From: Echria macrotheca
Lineage: Eukaryota > Ascomycota > Sordariomycetes > Sordariales > Schizotheciaceae
Assembly (NCBI GenBank): GCA_030411725.1
Contig: MU839834.1
Location: 248,001-312,000 of the forward strand
Reading direction: 5' to 3'
DNA length: 64,000 nucleotides
Part shown: positions 22,860-34,154 of the stretch, in pieces
How positions within the stretch are numbered: position 1 is the first letter of the stretch
How the letters are laid out: the number at the start of each line of letters is the position of its first letter
Made by a program: the position numbers and the translations under genes
The notes under the pieces: model-generated
What the model was told of the DNA's origin: nothing
The model's database searches: none
What the model saw: the letters and a program-made list of their open reading frames with translations, nothing else

Positions 22860-23483
22860 ATGACCACCGAAACCGAAGCTACCGCCCCAACCGTAACATC
22901 CCCTCCCACCTCACCCCCCGCAAAACGCGTCAAAACCGACACAACTATGTCTCCCCCGTCCAACAACGGCACGACGGTCCCAATCACAACCCTCGACCAG
23001 TCCCCCCCGCTACTCATCAAAAAACTCACCCCCCAAGCCCGCCTACCCACGCGCGGCTCCGCCCACGCAGCAGGCTACGACCTCTACGCCGCGCGCTCGA
23101 CGACGATCCCGGCGCGCGGCAAGGGGCTAGTCGATACGGATCTCAGCATGGCCGTACCCGCCGGCACCTGTAACATCCCCCCTCCCCCTCTCCCTTGTTG
23201 TCACTAACAAAAAAAAGACGGCAGAATAGCCCCCCGCTCAGGCCTAGCAGCGAAAAACTTCATCGACACCGGCGCGGGCGTGATCGACGCTGACTACCGC
23301 GGCCAGGTCAAAGTGCTGCTGTTTAATCACTCCGACAAGGATTTCGAAGTTGCAGAGGGGGACCGGGTCGCGCAGCTTGTGCTGGAGCGGATCTATACGC
23401 CTGACGTTGTCGAGGTCGCCGAGCTTGAGGAGAGTGTGCGTGGGGCCGGGGGGTTTGGGAGTACCGGCGTTGGTGCCATTTGA
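22860..23483 (+). CDS. dut1: dUTP diphosphatase (dUTPase)
   Basis: Hydrolyses dUTP to dUMP and pyrophosphate, keeping uracil out of DNA and feeding dTMP synthesis. Two exons (22860-23169, 23218-23483) give 191 aa. A disordered 50-residue N-terminus with PPAKRVK, a possible nuclear localisation signal, precedes the trimeric dUTPase core. Motifs run in order: AAGYDLYA (motif 1), APRSGLAAKNFI (motif 2), GAGVIDADYRGQVKVLLFN (motif 3), EGDRVAQLVLERI (motif 4) and the flexible C-terminal arm RGAGGFGSTG (motif 5). The core length is normal for eukaryotic homotrimeric enzymes. The intron splits motif 2 from motif 1 and restores TYGRIAPRSG. It is convergent with pyridoxal kinase, with about 330 bp between the stops. 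Confidence 0.96.
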
Positions 23484-23817
23484 GAGATCTGATCTGAGGT
23501 GGGTGGGGGGAGAGATGTTGGTTTTGGCGTTACCTCCAAGGTAAGGTGAGAAGTCATGGATTGATTGATGAAGGGTGGTTGGGATTGTGCGAGTGTGTGT
23601 GGACATCGGATGGATATTAACGATGGGCTGGGCGTTTTGGAAGGGCGGGAGAATAAATGGCGGGAAATAAAACCGGTATAAACATTCCCAAAGAATTCGT
23701 GAGATGCAGATGTCTTGATACCACCCGGAAGGGTCACCATCTAACTCTAACACCGCGCCTATCCCCAACCAACCCAACCAAAAACCACACGCCATCTATC
23801 ATGCACCTTTCAGTCCA
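23484..23817. other. Short convergent 3' spacer
   Basis: The 334 bp between the dUTPase stop and the pyridoxal kinase stop. No gene or repeat is seen. Confidence 0.6.
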
Positions 23818-25183
23818 TCACATCCTCGCCGCGTGAAACTTCACCTTTGGAAACCGAAGACTGTCCAGATGCCTCACCAACCTCAACTCGGCCGCCTTGC
23901 TCCTGACCAACCTCTGCCTCTTCTTCTCCTCCCCGTCCGTCCCCGTCCCATTCACCATCTCACCCTCCCCCCTCCTCATAGCCTCCCTCGTCTTCGTCAG
24001 CACCTCATGCATACTAGCAAGCACCTTCTCGCACGCCTTGGCCAGCGGCAGATCCAGCGCGTCCACCTCATCACCACTCTGCCACGAGACAACCCCCGAC
24101 AGCCCCGGCGTGGCACACACGGCCTCGCGCATGCGCACCACCGTCAGCGCGGCAAACATATCCCCCGTCCCGCTAAAGTAGCAGTCAATCGCCGGGAACA
24201 CAATCTTGAACGACCGCGCGCGCCGGTCCGAGGTCATGGTCGACCCGACCACCGACAGCGACGAGACCGGATGGTCCGGGTGCGTGAGCGAGACCGACGT
24301 GATGACAATGTGCGGAATCGCATACCGCTCGTGCATGACCTGGATCGCGCGGCCGAGCGAGGCCATGTCTTCTATCTTGACATCCGAGAGCAACCTGGCC
24401 AGTGTGTGTCAGCCTCACCAACTTGCTCTCTCTCTCACCAAAACAACAACATACTCGGCCTCGAACTGGTTCGGCAAGATCAAATCCGCATGCGGCACCA
24501 AACTCCTATAAACCGGCACCACATCCCTCGCCACATACAGATTCCCATTATCGCCCATGACGGGATCCAGCACCCAGAAGAAGCTCCCCGGTTTCTGGTT
24601 CTCGCGAGACACATCCCTGAGCTCCTTGGCGATGCGCCCGACGGCCTCGAGCGCCTCGGCGCCGGGCACGTAGCCCGAGAGCATCATGTCGAAATCGTCG
24701 AGATACGACTGCTTCAGCCCGCGGAACAGGTCGGATATCTCCTGCGCCGAGACCTTGGAGCCCGTCCACTGGCCGTAGCCGGTGTGGTTACCTATTATAT
24801 GTCTTGTCAGATACCGCTCTCTCTCTCGACACAGAAAGGGAAAGAGAGAAAAAAAAAACCTACTAAATTGAACGGTATTCAGCGCGGCGACATCACAGCC
24901 GAGAGACTGCATGCTGAAGACGGCGATCTTGTTGCCGACATATCTGCGAGAAGCAAAAAAAGGTGAGTCAACATTGTCAATCTTACACCCTAAATCTCAA
25001 AAAAACGAAACTTACCCAGAAACAACCTTGAAGATATCAAATTAGCAAAAACCCCAAACAGACATTCATAAAATAACCAAACCGGCATCAAGACAGGCAG
25101 AAAAATAAAAATAAAAGAGGGAGCCCTACATGACTGGCAACCGCCAGCACGCGGGTTTCCGGAACAGGAGGGTCCTCGTCCAT
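23818..25183 (-). CDS. bud16: Pyridoxal kinase (PdxK/Bud16 family)
   Basis: Phosphorylates pyridoxal, pyridoxine and pyridoxamine with ATP in the vitamin B6 salvage pathway. Five exons join in phase: 25183-25130, 25026-25016, 24943-24864, 24791-24455 and 24394-23818, giving about 352 aa. The second exon is only 11 nt (VVS plus two bases of G). The N-terminus reads RVLAVASHVVSGYVGNKIAV, the ribokinase-fold substrate strand. FWVLDPVMGDNG carries the ATP/substrate DPVMGD motif and LILPNQFEAE follows. GTGDMFAALTV is the anion hole with the catalytic Asp, from YFSGTGD. The Glu/Lys-rich C-terminal insert near MRRGEGEMVNG is longer than in bacterial PdxY. Yeast Bud16 and human PDXK are of similar size. 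The start ATG lies directly before the conserved N-terminal strand. Confidence 0.95.
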
Positions 25184-26066
25184 ATTCTCTTCTCTCTCCC
25201 TCTCTCCCTCCCACAAAAGCCCAAGCACCGTCCGTAACCCTCCCTCTTCTCCAATGAGCCGTGTGCTGCGTGTGCTGCTGTGCTGTGCTGCTGCAACAAT
25301 GTCGAAAAACAGTCAAGATTGGTTGTTAAGCCGCCGCCGCGGGGGGAAACCGGGTTCGCGGGATGTACTACTTCGTAGCGTGCGCTGTACCTGAACGCCC
25401 GATCTCGATCCGTTACGTTTCGTTGTGTCGTAGATGAAATAAAAAAAGTTGACAGAGACAAAATAAAAAGAGAATGAAATCCTCAAGGAATATTTTACTA
25501 AGCGGAAGCACGGGAGAGACTCAACCAGAGGTTAGTCATAAGCAGAGCCTGGTATTAGCGTCTTGTTTTGGTGTCAACGGCGTATAGGCAATGTGACCGG
25601 TAAGAAAAAAAAAATGCACGTCTGGGCTGTTCTATGCCGTAGTTAAGCACCAACCTAGCAAGTAAAAAGCAGTCACGGCGAGATCAGGAACCTTGATGGG
25701 AATGCGTCAGGGCCGATTCAGGAACCTGCTTCGGAATGCTTGCCCCGCCACCACCATGACCCCGCACCCCACGTCAGAAAAAAAAGTCGGCCGGATGCGC
25801 GCGCCCAAAGGCTTCCCAAAAATCCATCTGCTCATCCGGGCAGCCGGCTTCTCCGAATATAACAGATCAGAGTCAGAAGGATTTCATTAAAGCATAGTAA
25901 GGTCGTTCCAGACCGTCATCATTTCTAGCGCCTCTAATGTGACACTCTTCACCAATTGTTTCCGCTGCTCCTTATCCCGAGTCCAAGGTATATTCCGTCG
26001 CTGAGCCAACAAAGATGCGTGGCCGTTCGTATCCATTGTATCGTGTGTGTAGAGCACCATAGCTCA
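25184..26066. other. Intergenic region
   Basis: Promoter side of pyridoxal kinase and 3' flank of PCNA. A-rich tracts occur at 25430-25480. No gene is supported. Confidence 0.5.
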
Positions 26067-27005
26067 TTACTCCTCGTCGCCAATCTGCAGTCCCATGTCA
26101 GCGTAGTTCCCAGAAAGCGATCCCATAAACAAACCTTGGGAGCGAGGTAGAATCGCAGATAACTGCTTCCGGCGAGACCGTACTCGACCAAGAGAGGAAC
26201 CTCATTAGACAAGCAGATCTTGACCGAGGGCGAGAGGGCCGAGGCCTTGCAAAAGTTGACCAGGTACTTGAGAGAGAAGGTCAGTGAGACCGGCTCGCTC
26301 AGCTCGATATCGATCGCCTCTTGTGGCTTCTCGACGTTGCTGTGTTGGCGCAGCGTGACAGATCCGTTGCCGATATCACCCTGCGCCGAGAACTTGATGC
26401 CATCCTTGTTTGCCTCGATCGTCACTGCGTCATCCCAGTTAGCCTCCATACCGTAGCCCGGTGCCGGCCACACATACCAGACTCCGACATGGCCATCAGA
26501 TCCGTCGTGATGCGCTTGAACTCGGCAGCCGGCATGCTGACGGTGGCCGCATACTCAGTCTCAGGAATTCCCAGGTGCTCCTGATCGATGTCCATAAGCT
26601 TGAGGTCGTATTCCGAGATTCTGTCGTTCTCGGCACTCTCAAAGACGAGGTTGAGCACATCCGGTGCATCTTCCGCCTTGAGCGTCAAGATGTCCTCGTT
26701 CTGAGCGGCGCGCAGCACCTTGGTGAGGGATGTCAGGTTGACGCCGAGGGCAATGTTGCGGTCGCACCGAAAGGGCGAGAACCCATCGGCCTTGAGCATC
26801 ATGGACACCAGGGCGACGTGGCTGTTGTCCATGGCCTGAAGGGAAATGCCGCTGTCATTGCAGTCGAAGTTGCAGTCCTGCACTAGGTCTTTGATCGCAT
26901 CGACGGCCTGCACACGATCCGTCAGAGATATCACACTGAATGAGTAGATCCACGTGCACCGACCTTCTTCAGAATGCTCGCCTGCTCTAGCCGTGCCTCC
27001 AACAT
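26067..27005 (-). CDS. PCNA: Proliferating cell nuclear antigen (PCNA), DNA sliding clamp
   Basis: Homotrimeric ring that tethers DNA polymerases and many repair factors to DNA. Four exons join in phase: 27005-26964 (MLEARLEQASILKK), 26907-26478, 26424-26135 and 26084-26067 (IGDEE), giving about 259 aa, the normal size. Recognisable segments are VDAIKDLVQDCNFDCNDSG, the LQAMDNSHVALV strand that carries the centre-loop contacts, the Cys/Arg-rich CDRNIALGVNL strand, the inter-domain loop DIDQEHLGIPE, IKFSAQGDIGNG, and the C-terminal LRFYLAPKIGDEE that PIP-box proteins touch. The last exon is only 18 nt. The intron inside the second domain replaces the usual linker region cleanly. An ACGCGT site lies about 310 bp upstream. 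Confidence 0.97.
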
Positions 27006-27676
27006 TGCTATGGCGGTCAGTTTCTGCCCAATGGCGGTGTGGTTGTTTTCAGCAGCAGATACTTACTGATGGATGTTTTGTATTGTTGCTCGTTCGCGAG
27101 ATGATCAGATCAAGAGAGTATTCGGTGGGCGCAGCAAGGGACAACTGCTGAGTTCTGCTCGACGAGAAGATTCTTGGATGGAGTGGGTTTGGCGTTGCGA
27201 GGGGAAGAGACAACCGCCCAGCCAACGACGCGCTTTGTGGCTGCGAGACGCGACGGCCATTAAATTGGCCCCACCTCCCACATTGGGCAAGAACAACGCA
27301 CAGACCAGGCAGACGCGTCGGGGTCTGCAAGAACACACAGCAAGATCAAACAGGAAGGAAGTCTAGCAAGACTGAGAAAAAAAAAAACACCTGTTTGGCC
27401 CTGTTTTGGCCTGTCGTACAAATAATCGCTATCGCCTACAAACTCTAATTACACTAAGTGAATGTCCGTTATCATAAGGTGGTCCCTGAATATGTAGCAA
27501 AGAAGAAGCCGAAACCGAAGCACAGAAGCCATCCTGAACAGAACGCCTCTATTCAAGCCGTCCGAGTTGTTGTCTACCGTCCAGTGATTATCCGAGACCA
27601 GCCGAGGCCATGAAAAAGTCGTGATGCTCGAGGTATAAGAAATACTGTAAATGAATGTGTTGCTGTGTGTCGTCAA
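27006..27676. promoter_or_regulatory. PCNA promoter region
   Basis: The region upstream of PCNA contains ACGCGT at 27313-27318 and the related ACGCGA at 27248-27253. Both are candidate MBF sites for S-phase expression. The right half is the 3' flank of the vezatin-like gene. Confidence 0.45.
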
Positions 27677-29685
27677 TCATAACGAAACCCTGCCATGTGA
27701 GGGTTTGGAGGCGGGGAGTGTCGCCCGTTTGGGTCGGAGGTTGATGACCATCTCAAGCTCCCGTAGCATCCCCTTGTTTGCTTCAACCGACTCCCTTGCT
27801 GCTTCCCTCCTCTCGCGATCCTCTTTCATCTTCATGATTCGCTCCTCTCTGGTGAAGAGACTTCGTGGCCGCGGTGCCGCAACCGCTTCAAAAATCTCGG
27901 TTTCCTCGGGCTCTCCAGGTGAGCTACCAAAAGTGGAGGCCGGCGGTGATTCGCCCGTCAGTGCCTTGAAAGCCTCGAGCGCACCCCCTTCGTCTACCGT
28001 CGTCAGACCGCTAAGCGACGTCGTTGGTGAAAGCAGGGCACTGAGGGATGACAGGCGCTTCTCATTACGGTCGATACCCGAAGCCAACGCCGCCTTCCCT
28101 TCTTCCCACGCTTGCTGTAGCATCTTCAGATCCTGCCCAATAGACTCATATTGAGCCATGAGGCTGGCACCGATCTCCGAGACGTCCTCCGCTTCGTTGA
28201 GCGTCCTCTCCGACTCTTCGCGTAGCAAAGCCAGCTTGGCCTGCAGCCCACGGATACCGGTAGAGAGTGAGTTGAGTTTCCTGAGTTGGGTGCGTCGCTT
28301 CTCCCGTCCTGGAGTAAGGGGAACCTTGGAGTCTGGTATGGATGGGAAAGTCTCTTCCTCGCTAAGAATCTGTCGGATTCTTTCGTAGCACTCTATGGTA
28401 ATTTCGTTGAGAGTGCGCAGTCCTTCAACGGCTGTTGACCATCGTAGGAAATCGTCGTTGTCGCCGGTGGCTTCGAGGGCGAGCAAACCACATAAGAGAA
28501 GTTTGCGGAGGGTATGGAAGCGGGCGGCCGCAATCTTGAGCACTCGCAGCGACTCCGGGTCCTCAAACTCGCCATCGCTAAAGCCTTGAAGTGCGTCCTG
28601 GAGATCGAAGTCGCTGATGTCGTAGACGTCATGGTACTTGTCCAGATCCAGTTGTTCTGAAAACCCCTTTATCGCAGTCGTCACTTGCAGGAAGTTCTGG
28701 ATCATCTCTGCGAATCGGCCCTTGAGCGTCTTGCGCAGTCGCACGCATCGGCGCACTTGGCTTCTGTCCTCGATGCGACTGATGGGAGGCAGAGGTGCGC
28801 TACTATAGCCTTGTTAGCGAATGCGGGAACACCATCAAAGACATGCCTACATTTTATAGCCCCTCGAGACAAGCTCGACTTCCTGGATTAGGGATAGCGC
28901 TGCGCTGCAAGCACCGTCAAAGTCCTGCGACCTCGCTGTGAACCTCCTAAGCTCGGCCAGCGCTTGCTCCCGCAGATACCTCAGCCATTGTTGTCGGATG
29001 TAGGCATGCGATACCAGGCCACCCCCCACTAATATGACCGCCGCAAACACCACGCGCTTCTTTGTGAGTTGCGAGAAGCCGCCATAATACACCCAGCTTA
29101 TGATCCACGCCACAAGAAGCGCACCGGCCGCAGTCACAACCAAGCCTGTCGACGTCGGAACTCCCGCCTTGTCCACAACTGCACCAGTTTCCTCGCTTGA
29201 CCCCTTGCCATAGTGTATTTGCCCAGCGATAGAATGCCCACTCAGCAACTGCGACGCGACGATCGTGTACCGGAACTGCTCGATGAACTTGTGGTTGTCG
29301 GCGCGATCTATGCTCGACGCGACTGCGCTGGAATAGGTATTGTGGAGCGAGCTCAGCCGGTTGAACCGTGGAATGTCGAGTCGCAGTGGGTCGGGAACCT
29401 TGCTCCGAAATCGCTTCTTGACCATCGGCCGCCCTACCGGCGCGAACATGGGACTCTGCGGCGGCGACTCATCGTGTTTCTCGGAAGCCGGCGGTGTTGG
29501 TGCCCAATTCTCGTGCTGGGGCCTCGGTTCTGGGTCGTGGTCTGGCATGGCATGTGGTTAGAAAGAAAACGTAAAGTCGGCGACCCGAAAATGTTCAAAA
29601 ATTGTCGAGACGAGAACCGGCGGAGAGAGCACACACCATTGAGATAATCGGCAAGAGGAGTGTGGTCTTGGATGATGGTCTCCAT
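27677..29685 (-). CDS. Vezatin-like membrane protein (myosin-binding domain family)
   Basis: Three exons (29685-29637, 29541-28851, 28802-27677) give about 621 aa. The N-terminal ~75 residues are Pro/Glu-rich and cytosolic-like. Two hydrophobic segments follow at residues ~145-170 (LVVTAAGALLVAWIISWVYY) and ~180-200 (VVFAAVILVGGGLVSHAYI), likely a hairpin. The rest is a long helical region with several coiled-coil stretches, such as RKLNSLSTGIRGLQAKLALL and REERIMKMKEDRERREAAR. This layout matches the fungal vezatin/Inp2-type family, in which the region after the hairpin binds myosin. In yeast, Inp2 links peroxisomes to Myo2. The organelle used here cannot be told from sequence. The start was chosen because exon 1 reads METIIQDHTPLADYLN and joins in phase. 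Confidence 0.75.
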
Positions 29686-30859
29686 GAAGAGTGCTGCACG
29701 GGATGTTGGGCTGGATGTGCGGACTGGCTACCTCTCCATCGGTAACGCAGACTCGAGCAGTGATCACTTCTCTTCGACCAACGACGAGACGAGACAGGAC
29801 GCAAGAGGTGGTTTGGCAGGCCGGTCAGCTGCGCAGGCCGGCACACGAGACAGAGGTGCGTGTGGCGGCTAGAATGACGACAGCAGCAGCTCTTTGTGCA
29901 GCGTGACTTGCCAGCTCTTTTCCGGCAGCCGCTGGGCGTGTTTCGGGGGCGAAAAAGAAGCGCGCGGTCGAGAGGTCGGGTGTTGAACTCCTCTTTCAAG
30001 GATGATGCAAAGATCACAACTGGCACATACAGACGACCCCCGAGAAGCTGGAGGTGACGGACACGGCGCACTTGCAGTTCATTAAACCTCGCTCAGCAGC
30101 ACGGCCTCCACTGTTTTGCTGGCGACATTGAGCCTGGCCGGCCCCGGTTAGAAGAATACAGCTCCCCGAGACTAGCTCCACAGGCCAATCACAGCCCGCT
30201 TCCTGCGCCCAGAAGCCCCAGACAAGCGGACATTAGCGGTCCGTCACTTCGAGATACGAGTTAACTTGTTGAACACAGTCTGAGGGTACCAGAAGTCACT
30301 TCAGCGATGGATTTGGAGGTCCAATTGACTCTTCAATTCTTGACATCTGGCACGCGTCATACACATCCGACGACCAGAAGCTCACCAAAACAGGAAACTC
30401 AAAGCTCGGGTCGCGTCCCCTGGTAAAATTGAAAAGAACGGCTGAAATTGCATGAACACACTGTCGTAATTGCCGCCAAAAGGAGCTAGCCGGTCGAAAC
30501 AGCAAACATCCGACGGACCGGGTCACTGAGAATTATTTCGCGGGGGCGCAGCACTCAGAATTTCCTTCGAGAACGGCCCCCAATTTTACCGACTCCAGGG
30601 GTCTCTGATCTACCGCGCTATCCGCAGGGTGCATTGTGGATAATCCATCAGCACCCCGCTTTGCTTTCAACGACTCCACGTCGATGTGAACCACTCGGTG
30701 CCGTCGCATCGAGACCCAGACCAAATACATGATTGCATAAACACGACAAACGAACAACGACCCGTCCTCGCAAAGCCCCAAGCTTAACATAACATCACCA
30801 TCAGCAGACAGACCCCATCGCATCAACCAAATTAATCTAATAATCCCGGAGGAAGAAAG
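29686..30859. other. Divergent intergenic region
   Basis: Shared 5' region of the vezatin-like gene (minus) and EMC6 (plus). Frames at 29595-30071 and 30533-31006 on the minus strand have no domain and overlap regulatory or coding DNA. Confidence 0.5.
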
Positions 30860-31303
30860 ATGCCATCCGAACGCGAATTCCAAATCGCCCCGCTGGTCCC
30901 AGAATCCATCCAGCACAACTCCAAAGTAAAACCCCCTCCCTCCCCTTAAATCCCCAAGAAACAACAAGTAACCAAAATATATCACTAGACACTTTACAAT
31001 CTCCAATCCCTAACCGCCTCCCTCTTCGGCGTCAGCGCCGGCATCCTAGGCCTCGAATCCTACAGCGGCTTCCTGTTCTACCTCGTCTTCTCCCTCCTCA
31101 CCACGGCCCTGCTGTACGTCTTCCGAGTCGCACCGGGCGCTTCGTTGTCGTCTTCCTCGTCGGCATCCCGACAGAGAAAAGGCGTGCTGGATACGAGTCT
31201 GTACTTCCGGAGTCCGTACGAGTTCTGGGCCGGCGGGCTATTGGGCGGCCTTGCGGGTTACATTCTGACGTGGACGCTGTTCTACGGCTTGGTGCGGGCG
31301 TGA
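30860..31303 (+). CDS. emc6: ER membrane protein complex subunit 6
   Basis: Core transmembrane subunit of the EMC insertase, which inserts tail-anchored and multi-pass proteins into the ER membrane. Two exons (30860-30925, 30989-31303) give 126 aa. The N-terminal 22 residues (MPSEREFQIAPLVPESIQHN) contain the VPESIQHN box typical of fungal Emc6. After the junction comes TLYNLQSLTASLFGVSAGIL, then helices GILGLESYSGFLFYLVFSLL and TTALLYVF, a Ser-rich loop (SLSSSSSASRQRKG), and GGLLGGLAGYILTWTLFYGL ending RA. Length and three-helix plan match the Rab5-interacting/EMC6 family. The splice acceptor CACTAG follows a short 63-nt intron. Confidence 0.93.
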
Positions 31304-31511
31304 GATATGTCAAAGTCAAAAAGAATTTATTCCTGGTGTATCATATTGAACTTGGCGTTATAGGTGTGTTTGGGCGGAGGTCTATCTTTAGCAGACACCA
31401 AAAGAAAAGCTGATATTGATCATGTCTGTGGAATGTCAATCCAACTAAACGCTATTCTGATAAAGAAATGATATCCAAAAAGACGCTGAAATTTCACAAA
31501 AAACACGCTCC

Positions 31512-34154
31512 CTATTCCGCAATCTCGACAACTTTCCCCACGAGTCCCTCCAGTCCTGACTTGTCCTTGTTGCTCCCTTCCAGCACGAGGATCCGAGACC
31601 CCAACTCGATCCACTCCCGGTTATACAACAGCTCTAGCTGCACCTCAACTCCATTCTCGGTCCCCGTATTCGCCTCCACTGTTCGCTCGGCATCCATCTC
31701 CTCGCTGAGGCTAAACAGATCGTCAATGTCCTCCGTTGGGAGTTTGCTGCCGTCTGCTTGACTCTCCGCCTTGGAGACACGAAGCACGCGAGCTGTTGCC
31801 CGAACGCTGGCAATGTAGATGTTCACCAGACTCCCAACCGACATCGATTCGGCCTCGGCATCGTCGAAGAGAGCGGTCAACCCACTAGCCGCCTGCAGAG
31901 ACAGACCCGTGGCTATCATGTGCTTGCTAGGAACGGCGAGAACCATGCCCTTGCGTATCTGCGGACCCGAGGCATGATGGACAGTCAGTCCGCCCTCGGC
32001 TTCCTCGTGCTTTGGGGGATCAAACACCATCCCAATAGAACCGACGTGGCCGGCAGAAAGCGATTGGACAGGAAGCCGGAGGTTGCGGATACTAACGATG
32101 GACGCCGTATGCCATTCCCCTTTGATCGCGGACGCCGACACAGCGTTTCTAGCAGCGGTCCGGCTGAGCTCGGCCGAAGATGGATGAGAGATTGAGAGGC
32201 CATAACTCCCAGGGGTAGCTCTGTCCTCCGGGGTTTGGCTGCGGGACTCGTCACCGTCGGGCGGGAACGGGCCAACAACTACTTTATCTCCAATAGACAA
32301 TGTTCCGAACCGAAGGTGGCCGGCTACGACCGTTCCTTGGTCAGTCTGCTGGTCGGCATACCGGGTGGCAAGAGCATATGATGCAGGCAGGCTGAACTGG
32401 TCTTCGATGTGAAACAGACACGAAGGCTGCTCTGGGTTTAACGCCGCCCCGATGTAGTCGCGAGATGTTGGACCAGGAGGCAACGGGAGGCTCTGTAGCA
32501 GGGCATGCAGAAGTCCTATTCCGCTTCCATTAACCGCACTCGTCAATACGATAGGAACGATGGAGAGCAGATCGTCCTTGGCCGCCATTTCCTCCATTAC
32601 CCTCTTCACAGCGTTGTGATCGTGACTCGACACTCGTTTGAGGTCGTCGGGATCGGTCGGCCCGTTTGTGAGTATCCGGGTGGTACGCCCTGTCCCTTTG
32701 ATTCGGGTCAAAATCTTGTTCAGCGTTTTTCTAAGACTCGGTTTGTTTGCCAGATCGAGCTTGGTGATGACAATTGCTAGTGGGAGCTGTAGTCGGAGAC
32801 ATAGATCGAGGTGTGCGTCGGCAAGATCTACGCCCGCACCGGCGGGACCCAGAACATCCAGAGACGATGTGGTAGCTCCAGCTGCTGAGGTAGCGTCCCC
32901 ACTGTCGGCAGATGTGCAAAGCAGCGTCCAATGGGGCGCCCATCCAACGATACCACGAAGGATGGTCCGTCTATACCTCGGGTGCCCTGCGGAATCCAAC
33001 AGGTAGGCCAGCCGGCCAGTCTTGGTGAAATCGTGAATATCAATCCAAGACTCTACACCATTGTGTGCATAGTTGATGATTTCCCCATCGTGGTAGCCTA
33101 TCAGCTCCTGCGTGACGGATGATGTGACCCCAGAGGCAACCTCATGTAGGTGTTTTAGCAAGCTCAACCGGCTCTTGCCCCGACCGTTATCTAGAGTCCC
33201 GTAAGAAAGGGTGCCCAGCAGCGTCGATTTTCCCGATGTTGTCGATCCGGTAAGCGTGACACGAAGCTGGTCGGTCGTCAAAGGGCCGCACTGCGGATCA
33301 GGCAGGGACTCTGTAACTCGAACCTGTCCGGGGTTCTTGGGCGATGGCAACCTATCTCCGTCTTGCTTGGACTGCAAGTCTGGCGTGACCAGGGCTTCAG
33401 CCACCCATAGCTTAGCACTATGGTGGCGAGTCTCCGATGTCATCCTGGAAGAGTCGTCCGAGTCGCTGGAATCGAGCCACTCGCAATCGCCCACCATCAC
33501 CATGCGCAGAACCTTCATCTTGCAGCCCAAGCTCGAAGCCATGATACGGAGAGTAGCAAGACTCTCGTCCAGCTCGTCCTTAGTCAAGCCAGCGAGCGTG
33601 CCGTCGTCAGCCACCCCGATCTCGTACAGCGCTCCCCTTGACGCCTCCAGGCCGGGCAGGAGCTTGCCCATCTTGACCTCGGCACCGGGGGAGAGCACAT
33701 CGCTAGGGAGTTGAGGGACGACCAGCCCTTGCACGGCAGAGCTTGCGTGGTACGGGCAAGACTGCTGCAGCCTCCATAGGAGCTGTGTCGTGAGATGTTC
33801 AAGTCGGTCTTGGCGTGTCTGGCTGGACGGGCTTCCGACAGCCGGGGCAGTCTTTGACGATTTGATATCGAGTGGCGATCGAGATTGGATAGACCCCGAT
33901 ATGCGGCTCGCGGTGCTGGTGCGTTCGTACTTTCTCCTCGGTCTCAGAAGCAAGTGTAGTTTGTACTCGGTTGGACCGTCCTGGGGTTCAGCTTCTAGCT
34001 TGGTAACGCCGTAGTCCGAGAGCACACCCGACTCGATGCTTCCCCGGCGGGTTGCAGACCGCTGCTTGGCAGCCGGCTTCTCGCCAGGATCTGTCGGTCT
34101 CAACCACGGCGACGAGACCCGCTGGGGGTCGGTATCAAAGGTGAAAACCGACAT
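31512..34154 (-). CDS. GTPBP1/GTPBP2-like translational GTPase
   Basis: Single exon of 880 aa. The first ATG in the frame is at 34154 (MSVFTFDTDP...); the few codons upstream lack an ATG. The N-terminal 270 residues are poorly conserved and include a Ser/Thr-rich patch. The GTPase domain begins at about residue 300 with VTLTGSTTSGKSTLLG (P-loop), then GVTSSVTQELIGY (switch I), LLDSAGHPRY (G3) and VITKLDLANK (G4, in the TKxD form used by this family). Beta-barrel domains resembling EF-Tu domains II and III follow, with GHLRFGTLSIGDKVVVGPF and SAGHVGSIGMVF. Mammalian GTPBP1/2 act in ribosome rescue and mRNA turnover; the fungal role is less clear. It is convergent with EMC6, with about 210 bp between the stops. 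Confidence 0.9.
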   Translation of the reverse strand: MSVFTFDTDPQRVSSPWLRPTDPGEKPAAKQRSATRRGSIESGVLSDYGVTKLEAEPQDGPTEYKLHLLLRPRRKYERTSTASRISGSIQSRSPLDIKSSKTAPAVGSPSSQTRQDRLEHLTTQLLWRLQQSCPYHASSAVQGLVVPQLPSDVLSPGAEVKMGKLLPGLEASRGALYEIGVADDGTLAGLTKDELDESLATLRIMASSLGCKMKVLRMVMVGDCEWLDSSDSDDSSRMTSETRHHSAKLWVAEALVTPDLQSKQDGDRLPSPKNPGQVRVTESLPDPQCGPLTTDQLRVTLTGSTTSGKSTLLGTLSYGTLDNGRGKSRLSLLKHLHEVASGVTSSVTQELIGYHDGEIINYAHNGVESWIDIHDFTKTGRLAYLLDSAGHPRYRRTILRGIVGWAPHWTLLCTSADSGDATSAAGATTSSLDVLGPAGAGVDLADAHLDLCLRLQLPLAIVITKLDLANKPSLRKTLNKILTRIKGTGRTTRILTNGPTDPDDLKRVSSHDHNAVKRVMEEMAAKDDLLSIVPIVLTSAVNGSGIGLLHALLQSLPLPPGPTSRDYIGAALNPEQPSCLFHIEDQFSLPASYALATRYADQQTDQGTVVAGHLRFGTLSIGDKVVVGPFPPDGDESRSQTPEDRATPGSYGLSISHPSSAELSRTAARNAVSASAIKGEWHTASIVSIRNLRLPVQSLSAGHVGSIGMVFDPPKHEEAEGGLTVHHASGPQIRKGMVLAVPSKHMIATGLSLQAASGLTALFDDAEAESMSVGSLVNIYIASVRATARVLRVSKAESQADGSKLPTEDIDDLFSLSEEMDAERTVEANTGTENGVEVQLELLYNREWIELGSRILVLEGSNKDKSGLEGLVGKVVEIAE

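Noticed and set aside
23833..24966. 377-codon plus-strand frame
   Set aside because: Antisense to pyridoxal kinase exons and introns; Arg/His/Pro-rich with no domain.
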